This document shows, in pieces, positions 1-5,803 of a stretch of DNA of 7,659 nucleotides. The stretch covers positions 1-7,659 of the forward strand of contig JAPHUN010000099.1 in assembly GCA_026193435.1 (NCBI GenBank), read 5' to 3'. The notes beneath the pieces were generated by a model. That model made no database searches, was not told the origin of the DNA, and saw only the letters and a program-made list of their open reading frames with translations. The stretch's first letter is position 1. Each line of letters begins with the position of its first letter. Source of the DNA: Chlorobium sp. (GTDB lineage: Bacteria; Bacteroidota; Chlorobiia; Chlorobiales; Chlorobiaceae). The position numbers and the translations under genes are program-made.

Positions 1-54
1 CGCGCTCCGTTCGCCTTCTGCCTGAACCGCTCATGACAATACAGAGAGGAGCCC
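1..54 (+). repeat. Degenerate copy of the right part of the hisG-downstream palindromic element
   Basis: This stretch aligns with 5109-5160, the right part of the inverted-repeat element after hisG. The alignment needs one 2-base gap, and about 33 of the last 46 positions match. Shared blocks include CGCGCT at the start, CGCTCAT in the middle and AGAGG(A/T)GCCC at the end, so both copies stop at the same GCCC. The left half of the element would lie outside the window. I infer a dispersed intergenic repeat family with at least two members here; the divergence suggests an old copy. Confidence 0.55.
44..51 (+). promoter_or_regulatory. Shine-Dalgarno-like GAGAGGAG for a possible GTG start of miaB at 60
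   Basis: GAGAGGAG is followed, after 8 bases, by a GTG at 60-62 in frame with miaB. It is the best ribosome-binding sequence seen before any gene in the window and lies inside the repeat copy at 1-54. If used, MiaB gains 11 N-terminal residues over the ATG at 93. The MiaB family core favours 93, where only AAAGGG (75-80, 12-base spacer) precedes the start, so the choice is open. Confidence 0.35.
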
Positions 55-92
55 TATTAGTGAATAGTAGTATCAAAGGGAACGCATTTCTG

Positions 93-1403
93 ATGACGAA
101 AAAGGTCTACATACGAACCTTCGGCTGCCAGATGAATCAGGCCGATACGGAGATAATTACAGCGTTGCTGCAGGATGAGGGGTATGTCATGACGGGATCG
201 GAAGAGAACGCCGATCTGGTGATACTCAACACCTGTGCCGTGAGAGAGAATGCGGTTGAAAAGATCATGCATACTCTGGACCATCTGAAAGGAAAACGAC
301 GGTCGCGACCGGGACTGCTTGTTGGCGTGATCGGTTGTGTCCCGCAGTACTACAGGGAAAAGATGTTCGGGATGTCCGGCGGCATCGATTTCCTCGCCGG
401 TCCGGATACCTACCGCCGGCTTCCCGAGATGATAGCAAATGCCGGGCAGGGGATTCGAGGAGCCGATTTCGGATTTTCTTCCGATGAAACCTATTGCGGG
501 ATCGAACCGGCCCGTTCAGGCACGATCAGCGCGTTTATTCCCGTGATGCGGGGGTGCAACAACAGGTGCGCTTTCTGCGTGGTGCCGTTTACCAGGGGAA
601 AGGAACGGAGCCGTCCGTTGCTCTCAGTACTTGAAGATGTCGGGCGCCTTGCCGCGTCCGGCTACAAAGAGATTACTCTGCTCGGACAGAACGTCAATTC
701 CTATAGTGATGATGAGGCTGCGTGCGATTTTTCAGAACTGCTTGACAGGGTGGCTCTTGCAGCCGAAGGAGTCCGCATCAGGTTCACCACCTCCCATCCC
801 AAGGATATTTCCGAATCACTCGTGCGGGTTATTGCGGCCCGTAACAATATCTGCAACGCAATTCATCTCCCCGTTCAGTCCGGTTCAACCAGAATGCTCA
901 AACTGATGAACCGGGGGCATACAAGGGAGGAGTACATCGAGAAGATCGCCATGATACGCGGTGCTATTCCCGGGGTCACGGTGTCGACAGATCTGATAGC
1001 GGGGTTCTGCGGTGAAACGCTGGAAGATTATCAGGCCACGCTGAGCATGATGGAGGAAGTACGATTTGATTTTGCCTATATGTTTTACTATTCGGTGCGA
1101 CCCGGTACCTATGCAGCGAAGCATCTGCCTGACGATGTGCCCGAAGAGGAGAAAAAACGCCGCCTCGAAGAGATAATTGCTCTGCAGGGCAGCATTTCAG
1201 GGGAACGCAATGCCGCTGAGGTTGGAAGTGTCGTGGAGGTGCTTGCTGAATCGGAAAGCAAGCGTTCAAGCGAGATGCTCATGGGAAGAACAGATACCAA
1301 CCGGGTTGTCGTGTTCGACCGCCATGGGTTCGAGGTGGGCGATATGGTAAAGGTACGTATCAGGTCGTCAACTCCGGCAACGCTTATCGGCAGTCCTGTA
1401 TGA
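93..1403 (+). CDS. miaB: tRNA-2-methylthio-N6-dimethylallyladenosine synthase MiaB
   Basis: MiaB is a radical-SAM methylthiotransferase that adds a methylthio group to i6A37 in tRNAs reading UNN codons. It uses two 4Fe-4S clusters in the cytoplasm. Counting from the ATG at 93 (436 aa), the N-terminal UPF0004 domain has the three auxiliary-cluster cysteines C12 (FGCQMN), C48 (NTCAVRENA) and C82 (GCVPQ). The radical-SAM motif is C155-x3-C159-x2-C162 (RGCNNRCAFCVVPFTRG). A TRAM-like tRNA-binding domain occupies about residues 372-434. FGCQMN and VVPFTRG fit MiaB better than the related RimO or MtaB. The length is normal. I chose 93 because MTKKVYIRTFGCQMN is the usual family beginning; in-frame GTG 60 and ATG 33 are alternatives. 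It appears to stand alone, with 66 bases before the next gene. Confidence 0.95.
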   Translation: MTKKVYIRTFGCQMNQADTEIITALLQDEGYVMTGSEENADLVILNTCAVRENAVEKIMHTLDHLKGKRRSRPGLLVGVIGCVPQYYREKMFGMSGGIDFLAGPDTYRRLPEMIANAGQGIRGADFGFSSDETYCGIEPARSGTISAFIPVMRGCNNRCAFCVVPFTRGKERSRPLLSVLEDVGRLAASGYKEITLLGQNVNSYSDDEAACDFSELLDRVALAAEGVRIRFTTSHPKDISESLVRVIAARNNICNAIHLPVQSGSTRMLKLMNRGHTREEYIEKIAMIRGAIPGVTVSTDLIAGFCGETLEDYQATLSMMEEVRFDFAYMFYYSVRPGTYAAKHLPDDVPEEEKKRRLEEIIALQGSISGERNAAEVGSVVEVLAESESKRSSEMLMGRTDTNRVVVFDRHGFEVGDMVKVRIRSSTPATLIGSPV

Positions 1404-1436
1404 TGCCATTCGGTTCTTTTTTATGTCAGGGCGTAT

Positions 1437-1467
1437 TTGTAAATTAGCTTTTTGGAAAATAAATAAT
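1437..1467 (+). promoter_or_regulatory. Weak candidate promoter upstream of bchK
   Basis: TTGTAA (1437-1442) and AATAAT (1462-1467) resemble -35 and -10 boxes, but the 19-base spacer is long. They lie in the AT-rich gap between miaB and bchK. If real, transcription would start near 1474, just inside the ATG at 1470, and translation would have to begin at the ATG at 1515. The match is poor enough to be chance. Confidence 0.18.
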
Positions 1468-1469
1468 TT

Positions 1470-2516
1470 ATGAATTCAACACTCGTTACCCGAGTGTATT
1501 TTGAAGATGCAACCATGGCAGTTACCGCAAATGTCAGTTTTACCGACAAGGTAAGAGCTCATATAGAGATTCTGGATCCTGTTACCTGGATCAGTGTATT
1601 TCCATGCCTGGCTGGTGGCGTTATGGCGTCAGGCGCCATGCAGCCGACGATTCAGGACTATCTTCTTCTTCTCTCTGTTTTTTTGATGTTCGGACCGCTG
1701 GGGACCGGTTTCAGCCAGTCCATCAACGATCTTTTTGATCTTGAGCTTGACAGGGTCAACGAGCCGACAAGGCCTATTCCTTCCGGGAGGCTGACCGAAA
1801 AAGAAGCCTTGCTGAACAGTATTGTGGTTTTTTCACTCGCCCTGGGACTCGGTGTGTTTCTCTGGTTGTATATTGGCGGGACAAGGGGCATGATTATTCT
1901 GCTCTCTATCGTAGCCGCTCTGATTCTTTCCTACATATACTCCGCCCCGCCGCTCAAACTGAAGAAGAATATTCTTACCTCGGCTCCGGCGGTCGGCTTT
2001 GCTTACAGTTTAGTCACCTGGTTTTCCGCAAACGCGCTTTTCAGTGATATCAGACCTGAAGTATACTGGATGGCAGGTCTCAACTTTTTCATGGCTATCG
2101 CGCTGATTATTCTCAATGACTTCAAATCCGCCAAGGGGGACAAGGAAGGAGGCATGAAGTCTCTGACGGTGATGATCGGGCCAAAGAAAACCTTTCTGGT
2201 TTCTTTTTTTATCATCGACATGATCTTTCTTGTTTTCGCGTGGCTCGAGTACTCTTGGGGGTTGTATCCGCTTGTCTACATGATGCTTGGCGGACTTCTG
2301 CTCAATGTCTATTTTCAGGTCAAGCTCTTCAGGGATCCGAAGGGTGACATTTCTTTTTTGAAGGCTACCGTGGAAGACGGCTTTGGAAACGCAATCGGAA
2401 AAAGCGACGTGGCTGAACACAAAGCTTTTCTGCAGTTCCAGGTTATCAATAATGTGCTGTTTCTTGTGAACAACCTGCTGGCAGCCGGTGCGATAGGACT
2501 CAAGTATATGCACTGA
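1470..2516 (+). CDS. bchK: Bacteriochlorophyll c synthase (UbiA-family prenyltransferase), BchK
   Basis: This is an integral-membrane UbiA-family prenyltransferase of the (bacterio)chlorophyll synthase group. It would esterify bacteriochlorophyllide with a prenyl diphosphate tail, farnesyl in the case of BchK and chlorosome BChl c/d/e. The 348-aa product has both aspartate-rich motifs: NDLFDLELDR (86-95) followed by NEPTRPIPSGR, and NDFKSAKGD (216-224). About eight hydrophobic segments surround them. The early DPVTWISVFPCLAGG segment is typical of Chl/BChl synthases. Green sulfur bacteria carry three paralogues (ChlG, BchG, BchK). I choose BchK because of the nearby cruC-like gene, which matches the remembered order in Chlorobaculum tepidum, so the subtype is inferred while the family is firm. 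No Shine-Dalgarno precedes ATG 1470. ATG 1515 (333 aa, MAVTANVSFTDKVRAH) is a serious alternative start. The next gene begins 29 bases downstream, suggesting co-transcription. Confidence 0.85.
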   Translation: MNSTLVTRVYFEDATMAVTANVSFTDKVRAHIEILDPVTWISVFPCLAGGVMASGAMQPTIQDYLLLLSVFLMFGPLGTGFSQSINDLFDLELDRVNEPTRPIPSGRLTEKEALLNSIVVFSLALGLGVFLWLYIGGTRGMIILLSIVAALILSYIYSAPPLKLKKNILTSAPAVGFAYSLVTWFSANALFSDIRPEVYWMAGLNFFMAIALIILNDFKSAKGDKEGGMKSLTVMIGPKKTFLVSFFIIDMIFLVFAWLEYSWGLYPLVYMMLGGLLLNVYFQVKLFRDPKGDISFLKATVEDGFGNAIGKSDVAEHKAFLQFQVINNVLFLVNNLLAAGAIGLKYMH

Positions 2517-2545
2517 TCGTCTGCCGCTCAATCAGTACTTGTCAT

Positions 2546-3259
2546 ATGGGAACTCTGCAAACAACTTTTTTCGGGCTGCCGGTTTTATGGCACAACGTTC
2601 TGATAGCGTTCATGACGCTGATTTATGTTTTCAGTGTGCCTCCTCTCATGGATTATCTGGTCACGAATCATAATCTGTCCAGAGATATAAGCCGCAAAAT
2701 CACCCACATATGCGCCGGGACGGTCATCATCTTCTTGCCTCTTTTTCAGGATGGTCACTGGAGCCAGTATCTGAATGTGTCTGTCTATGTTATCTGGGCG
2801 CTTCTGTTTATTCAAAAGGGTCTGTTTGCCGCCGATGATGATCAGGCGATAAAGACCATGACCCGCACCGGGGACAGGCGCGAGCTTCTTAAAGGCACGC
2901 TGTATTTTGTGATCGTTGGTATTATCTGCGGTACGGTGTTTTACAAACAGCTCCCGGGTGTCCTCGCTATGGCGGTTCTTGGATGGGGAGACGGGCTTGC
3001 TCCCATTGTCGGTCTGAAGCTCGGCAAGATGGAGTACAAGGTTTTGTGCAAAAAAACCGTTGAAGGCAGTCTGGCGTTTTTTGCCGGAAGTCTTCTTGCT
3101 GGAATGTTTTTTGTCTGGCTGATTATTCCCGCCGCATTCAATCTTTCCACCATTCTCATCATTGCGCTTGCTGCAACGATTGTCGAGGGGATGAGCCCGA
3201 AAGAAGTTGACAATATCCTTATCCCCGTTGTCGTAATTGCTCTTGTTTTCCTCCTTTGA
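2546..3259 (+). CDS. Phytol/farnesol (dolichol) kinase-like integral membrane protein
   Basis: This 237-aa, highly hydrophobic protein has about six or seven membrane segments. It belongs to the CTP-dependent polyprenol kinase / CdsA-like superfamily that includes plant and cyanobacterial phytol kinase VTE5 and yeast dolichol kinase Sec59. Visible family signatures are the RKITH motif (R50, K51, H54), the GWGDGLAP motif (146-153, acidic D149) and KKTVEGS (169-175). I infer that it phosphorylates a prenyl alcohol using CTP or another NTP. It sits 29 bases after bchK and 23 bases before the lpxH ATG, so it probably shares their transcript. Beside a farnesyl-transferring synthase, farnesol (or phytol/geranylgeraniol) is the natural substrate guess. 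Phosphatidate cytidylyltransferase is less likely: the protein is short and the KKTVEGS/GWGDG pair fits the kinase branch. No Shine-Dalgarno is visible before the ATG, and no other upstream start looks better. Confidence 0.75.
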   Translation: MGTLQTTFFGLPVLWHNVLIAFMTLIYVFSVPPLMDYLVTNHNLSRDISRKITHICAGTVIIFLPLFQDGHWSQYLNVSVYVIWALLFIQKGLFAADDDQAIKTMTRTGDRRELLKGTLYFVIVGIICGTVFYKQLPGVLAMAVLGWGDGLAPIVGLKLGKMEYKVLCKKTVEGSLAFFAGSLLAGMFFVWLIIPAAFNLSTILIIALAATIVEGMSPKEVDNILIPVVVIALVFLL

Positions 3260-3282
3260 CCGGCGGAACAAACTCAGTGTGC

Positions 3283-4053
3283 ATGTCGAAATGCTTCTTT
3301 GTCAGCGATATTCACTTCGGACTGCAGCCGGTCAAGGAAGAGAATCGCAAGCTGGAGCGTTTCGAGCAGCTCTCAGGAATGATCGACCAGGAAGGCGGGA
3401 GACTCTATCTGGTTGGCGACATTCTTGATTACTGGATGGAGTTTCGTCATCTCATTCCGAAATATTTTGACGGTTTTCTCTCCCTGTTGAGAAATCTTGC
3501 GCGACGCGGTGTCGACGTTCACTACTTTGCGGGCAACCATGATTTTTATCTCGGTGACTTTTTCAGGCAGCAGCTCGGGGTACAGACATACTATGGAATG
3601 CATGAGCTTGACATTGACGGGAAGCGGTTTGTCGTAACCCACGGGGACGGTCTGGACAAGAGTGATATCGGGTACCGTCTTTTCGTCAAACTGGTGCGCA
3701 ATCGATATAATCTCTCACTGCTCTCTGCACTCCAGCCGGACCTTGCAATTGCGATAATGCGCAGGTTTTCACGGATGAGCCGGAAACACGGCGCACAGGA
3801 TGAGAGGGCCGAATCCGGTTTTTTGCTGCAGTATGCGGAAGCTCTGGCCGGAGAGAAGTATTTTGATTACTTTGTCTGCGGTCACAGTCATGTTCAGGAG
3901 CAGCAGACGCTGTCTGATTCCCGGACTCAGTACATCAATCTCGGGACCTGGATTAACGGGCGGTATCCCTATGGGGTTTTCCATGATGGTGTCTTTTCTT
4001 TACAGGAGCTTGGTGACGGCAGAATTGATAGCGGAGACGGGAATAAACCTTGA
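3283..4053 (+). CDS. lpxH: UDP-2,3-diacylglucosamine pyrophosphatase (LpxH-like calcineurin phosphoesterase)
   Basis: This is a cytoplasmic or membrane-associated metallophosphoesterase of 256 aa that would convert UDP-2,3-diacylglucosamine to lipid X and UMP in lipid A synthesis. All five metal-binding blocks are present in order: SDIHFG (D9, H11), VGDILDYW (G45, D46), AGNHDFYLG (N85, H86, D87), THGDGLD (H120, D122) and GHSHVQ (H201, H203). Length and motif order fit LpxH; a related metallophosphoesterase of unknown substrate cannot be excluded. I chose ATG 3283 because the family begins directly with the beta strand KCFFVSDIH. GTG 3277 has a GGCGGA 9 bases upstream and would add two residues. 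TTG 3256 would overlap the kinase stop. The 23-base gap to the upstream kinase suggests a shared transcript with bchK. Lipid A-type genes fit a didermic cell envelope. Confidence 0.8.
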   Translation: MSKCFFVSDIHFGLQPVKEENRKLERFEQLSGMIDQEGGRLYLVGDILDYWMEFRHLIPKYFDGFLSLLRNLARRGVDVHYFAGNHDFYLGDFFRQQLGVQTYYGMHELDIDGKRFVVTHGDGLDKSDIGYRLFVKLVRNRYNLSLLSALQPDLAIAIMRRFSRMSRKHGAQDERAESGFLLQYAEALAGEKYFDYFVCGHSHVQEQQTLSDSRTQYINLGTWINGRYPYGVFHDGVFSLQELGDGRIDSGDGNKP

Positions 4054-4128
4054 CAGGGTTTGCGTAAGAGCAGCACATGAAACGATCAAAGAGGTCATCC
4101 GGAATAATCAATAATTGAAAAACGTACC

Positions 4129-5013
4129 ATGAGTGTATCTGAAAATATTTTGAAAGTAGGGTTGCCGAAGGGCAGTCTGCAGGATTCGACACTTGAATTG
4201 TTTGCAAAGGCAGGGTTTCATTTTTCCGTGAAAAGCCGCTCCTATTTTCCCTCGATCGACGATGATGAACTGGAAGCCATACTGATTCGTGCCCAGGAGA
4301 TGGCCCACTACGTCGAACTCGGCGCTTTTGATGTCGGGCTTACCGGGAAGGACTGGATCATAGAGACAGACGCGGATGTCGTGGAAGTTTCTGATCTGGT
4401 CTACTCCAAGGCGTCAATGCGTCCGGTACGATGGGTTCTCGCTGTTCCGGAAAACTCTCCGATACAGTCAGTAAAAGACCTTGAAGGCAAGCATATCGCC
4501 ACCGAGGTTGTCGGCATTACGAACAAGTATCTTAAAGAAAACGGTGTCAGCGCTCATGTCGAGTTCAGCTGGGGAGCAACGGAGGTAAAGCCGCCTGAAC
4601 TTGCCGATGCGATTGTCGAGGTCACCGAAACAGGCAGTTCGCTTCGTGCCAACAAGCTTCGTATCGTCGATGTGCTGCTCGAGTCCAATACCAAGCTGAT
4701 TGCCAACAAGGACTCCTGGAACGATCCATGGAAAAGAGAGAAGATCGAGAACATGGCCATGCTCCTGCAGGGCGCGATCAATGCGCAGGGCAAGGTCGGT
4801 CTGAAAATGAACGCTCCCAAGGCTTCACTTGAAAAAATCACAACACTTATTCCCGCACTTCGCCAGCCGACGGTCTCGCATCTTGCTGACGAAAACTGGG
4901 TCGCGCTCGAAGTTATTGTGGACGAGCAGGTCGTGCGTTCAGTAATTCCCGATCTGAAGCGGGCGGGCGCCGAGGGTATTTTTGAGTATAACATCAGCAA
5001 GCTGATCGACTAA
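4129..5013 (+). CDS. hisG: ATP phosphoribosyltransferase, long form (HisG)
   Basis: HisG catalyses the first step of histidine synthesis, joining ATP and PRPP to give phosphoribosyl-ATP in the cytoplasm. The 294-aa length is that of the long, self-regulated form, which needs no HisZ. The N-terminal catalytic part shows VGLPKGSL (10-17), DVGLTGKDW (68-76) and the PRPP-binding loop EVTETGSSL (164-172). A C-terminal ACT-like regulatory domain of about 75 residues ([11 protein letters not shown] to the end) would bind histidine for feedback inhibition. It stands apart from other his genes in this window. The start follows lpxH by 75 bases with no clear Shine-Dalgarno. Just 5 bases after its TAA begins a long inverted repeat that could stabilise or terminate the transcript. 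Confidence 0.95.
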   Translation: MSVSENILKVGLPKGSLQDSTLELFAKAGFHFSVKSRSYFPSIDDDELEAILIRAQEMAHYVELGAFDVGLTGKDWIIETDADVVEVSDLVYSKASMRPVRWVLAVPENSPIQSVKDLEGKHIATEVVGITNKYLKENGVSAHVEFSWGATEVKPPELADAIVEVTETGSSLRANKLRIVDVLLESNTKLIANKDSWNDPWKREKIENMAMLLQGAINAQGKVGLKMNAPKASLEKITTLIPALRQPTVSHLADENWVALEVIVDEQVVRSVIPDLKRAGAEGIFEYNISKLID

Positions 5014-5018
5014 TTTGA

Positions 5019-5160
5019 GGGCACCTCTATTACTTTATTACGCGTCTCGATAGCTGTGTTGGTCAGTGCTCGAAATCCTCATGTACTTTATGTACACTCC
5101 GGTTTCTGCGCGCTGTCCGCCTTGCTCTCGAAACGCTCATTACAAGTAATAGAGGTGCCC
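5019..5160. repeat. 142-bp palindromic (MITE-like) element with perfect 17-bp inverted ends
   Basis: GGGCACCTCTATTACTT at 5019-5035 is the exact reverse complement of 5144-5160, giving a 17-bp stem around a 108-base interior. The interior contains a smaller palindrome, TGTAC-TTTAT-GTACA (5092-5106). No coding frame is convincing. The right part recurs in diverged form at 1-54, so this is a dispersed element. Non-autonomous transposon relic (MITE) or REP-like repeat are both possible. I see no clear target duplication. Being directly after hisG, the stem may also protect or end that transcript. Confidence 0.75.
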
Positions 5161-5194
5161 TGTGTTGGTAAACATGCCTTGCAGCTCCGGTATG
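5148..5194 (+). repeat. Direct repeat, copy 1 (47 bp)
   Basis: This segment matches 5591-5637 at 42 of 47 positions, with a perfect 22-base core at 5162-5183. It starts with the last 13 bases of the palindromic element (AATAGAGG(T/A)GCCC) and continues into TGTTGGTAAACATGCC. The repeat unit therefore extends past the inverted end. Confidence 0.8.
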
Positions 5195-5300
5195 ATCGGC
5201 TATTGCTCAATTCAGGTGAGGCTTTCTTAGCCTGAATAATTCATGAGAGTTCGAAAACCCGAATTGTAGAAATATACATTGAGCCGATCATGTACCCGGA
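5186..5300. other. Nested inverted repeats able to form a branched hairpin (possible structured RNA or repeat)
   Basis: The outer stem pairs TCCGGT-ATGATCGG (5186-5199) plus CTCAAT (5206-5211) with ATTGAGCCGATCAT (5278-5291) and ACCCGGA (5294-5300), leaving a 6-base bulge on the left. Inside it, ATTCAGG (5210-5216) pairs with CCTGAAT (5231-5237); AGGCT (5219-5223) with AGCCT (5229-5233) is a competing inner pairing. No U-run follows the outer stem, so it is not a simple terminator. It could be a structured RNA, a repeat relic, or DNA secondary structure. I know of no family that it matches. Confidence 0.4.
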
Positions 5301-5340
5301 TTCTCTCCTGAAAACCGGCAAAAAAGCTCAAAATCACATA

Positions 5341-5458
5341 CAGTCATGCCGGACTTGATCCGGCATCCATGCAAAAATCCCGGCACCAACGATGGATTCC
5401 CGTGTAAGACCTGTGAAATAGATGCTCAGATTTCACGGGTCAAGCACGGGAATGACAG
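5341..5458. repeat. 118-bp MITE/REP-like element with two strong hairpins
   Basis: The ends are imperfect inverted repeats: CAGTCATGCC on the left and the reverse complement of CTGTCATTCC on the right (GGAATGACAG). Hairpin 1 is ATGCCGGA (5346-5353) with TCCGGCAT (5359-5366) around a 5-base loop. Hairpin 2 is ATTCCCGTG (5396-5404) with CACGGGAAT (5445-5453), enclosing GACCTGTGAAAT (5408-5419) with ATTTCACGGGTC (5430-5441), which has one G:U-type mismatch. Elements with GTCATTCCCG-type ends and GCCGGA/TCCGGC stems recur between genes in many bacteria, so this is probably a small non-autonomous mobile repeat. An open frame from 5346 to 5582 crosses it but has no protein character. Confidence 0.7.
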
Positions 5459-5590
5459 AAAAGGGAACGTTTCCCGTCCTTGTGCGCCTTTTTTTTCTTC
5501 CCTTGGTGAATTAGTCAGGGTAGGAGAGTTCAAAATATGTATTCGTTGCAGCGTAGCTGTTGTCTATGTCTTCATAGATTGACAGTATTC
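5459..5590. other. Intergenic spacer with a small hairpin and T-tract, no gene seen
   Basis: GGGAA-CGT-TTCCC (5463-5475) is a 5-bp hairpin, and an eight-T run lies at 5489-5496, 13 bases away. AAGGGAA (5461-5467) also pairs with TTCCCTT (5498-5504) across the T-run. Neither makes a convincing terminator, and the preceding gene ends more than 440 bases upstream. I see no coding or RNA gene here. Confidence 0.4.
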
Positions 5591-5637
5591 AATAGAGGAG
5601 CCCGGTGTTGGTAAACATGCCTTGCATCTCCGTCATG
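5591..5637 (+). repeat. Direct repeat, copy 2 (47 bp)
   Basis: This is the second copy of the 5148-5194 repeat, offset by 443 bases, with mismatches only at positions equivalent to 5156, 5161, 5184, 5190 and 5191. The sequence to its left does not match the palindromic element beyond AATAGAGG. It is therefore either a partial copy or a separate short repeat that joins onto that element. TGCAT near its end and ATGCA at 5635-5639 could form a small hairpin. It lies 166 bases before the cruC ATG. Confidence 0.75.
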
Positions 5638-5718
5638 CAGGACCAGTGATCAATTATACGTGCTTACCATATAAGCGAATCGTTCGGTATATTTCGTGTA
5701 GCAGTTCGGGAATGGTAA

Positions 5719-5757
5719 ATGTTTTGACAGTTCACAGAGCGTTCCTGATGTTTTGAC
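5719..5757 (+). repeat. Two direct copies of ATGTTTTGAC before cruC, possible operator or promoter part
   Basis: ATGTTTTGAC occurs at 5719-5728 and again at 5748-5757, 29 bases apart, roughly three helical turns. The first overlaps a perfect -35-like TTGACA at 5724-5729, but no good -10 box follows at 16-19 bases (best GATGTT, 5747-5752). The repeat could be a paired binding site upstream of cruC or a local duplication. A TATAAG at 5670-5675 is another possible -10, without a good partner. Confidence 0.35.
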
Positions 5758-5803
5758 GCTCCGGTCACTTGTCAGGTCACGACTTTCTCACTACACATAT
5801 TTG

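Noticed and set aside
2010..2531. 173-residue open frame on the minus strand over bchK
   Set aside because: It is antisense to a clear UbiA-family gene, its translation is rich in H, K and R with no domain pattern, and no start signal is seen.
2585..3271. 228-residue open frame on the minus strand over the prenol kinase
   Set aside because: It mirrors a membrane protein gene in an antisense frame; the composition (many K, N, R) is typical of a shadow frame.
4050..4055. Perfect TTGACA at the lpxH stop codon as a hisG promoter
   Set aside because: No -10-like hexamer follows at 16-18 bases, so the match is probably chance.
4554..5000. 148-residue open frame on the minus strand over hisG
   Set aside because: Serine-rich low-complexity translation with no motif, fully inside a certain gene.
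5463..5496. Rho-independent terminator
   Set aside because: The 5-bp hairpin is 13 bases from the T-run and lies more than 440 bases from the end of hisG.
5346..5582. 78-residue open frame in the hisG-cruC gap
   Set aside because: It runs through the hairpins of the 118-bp repeat element and shows no protein-like pattern or start signal.
5014..5752. CRISPR array in the repeat-rich gap
   Set aside because: Repeat copies are few, differ in type and are not evenly spaced; no cas gene is nearby.
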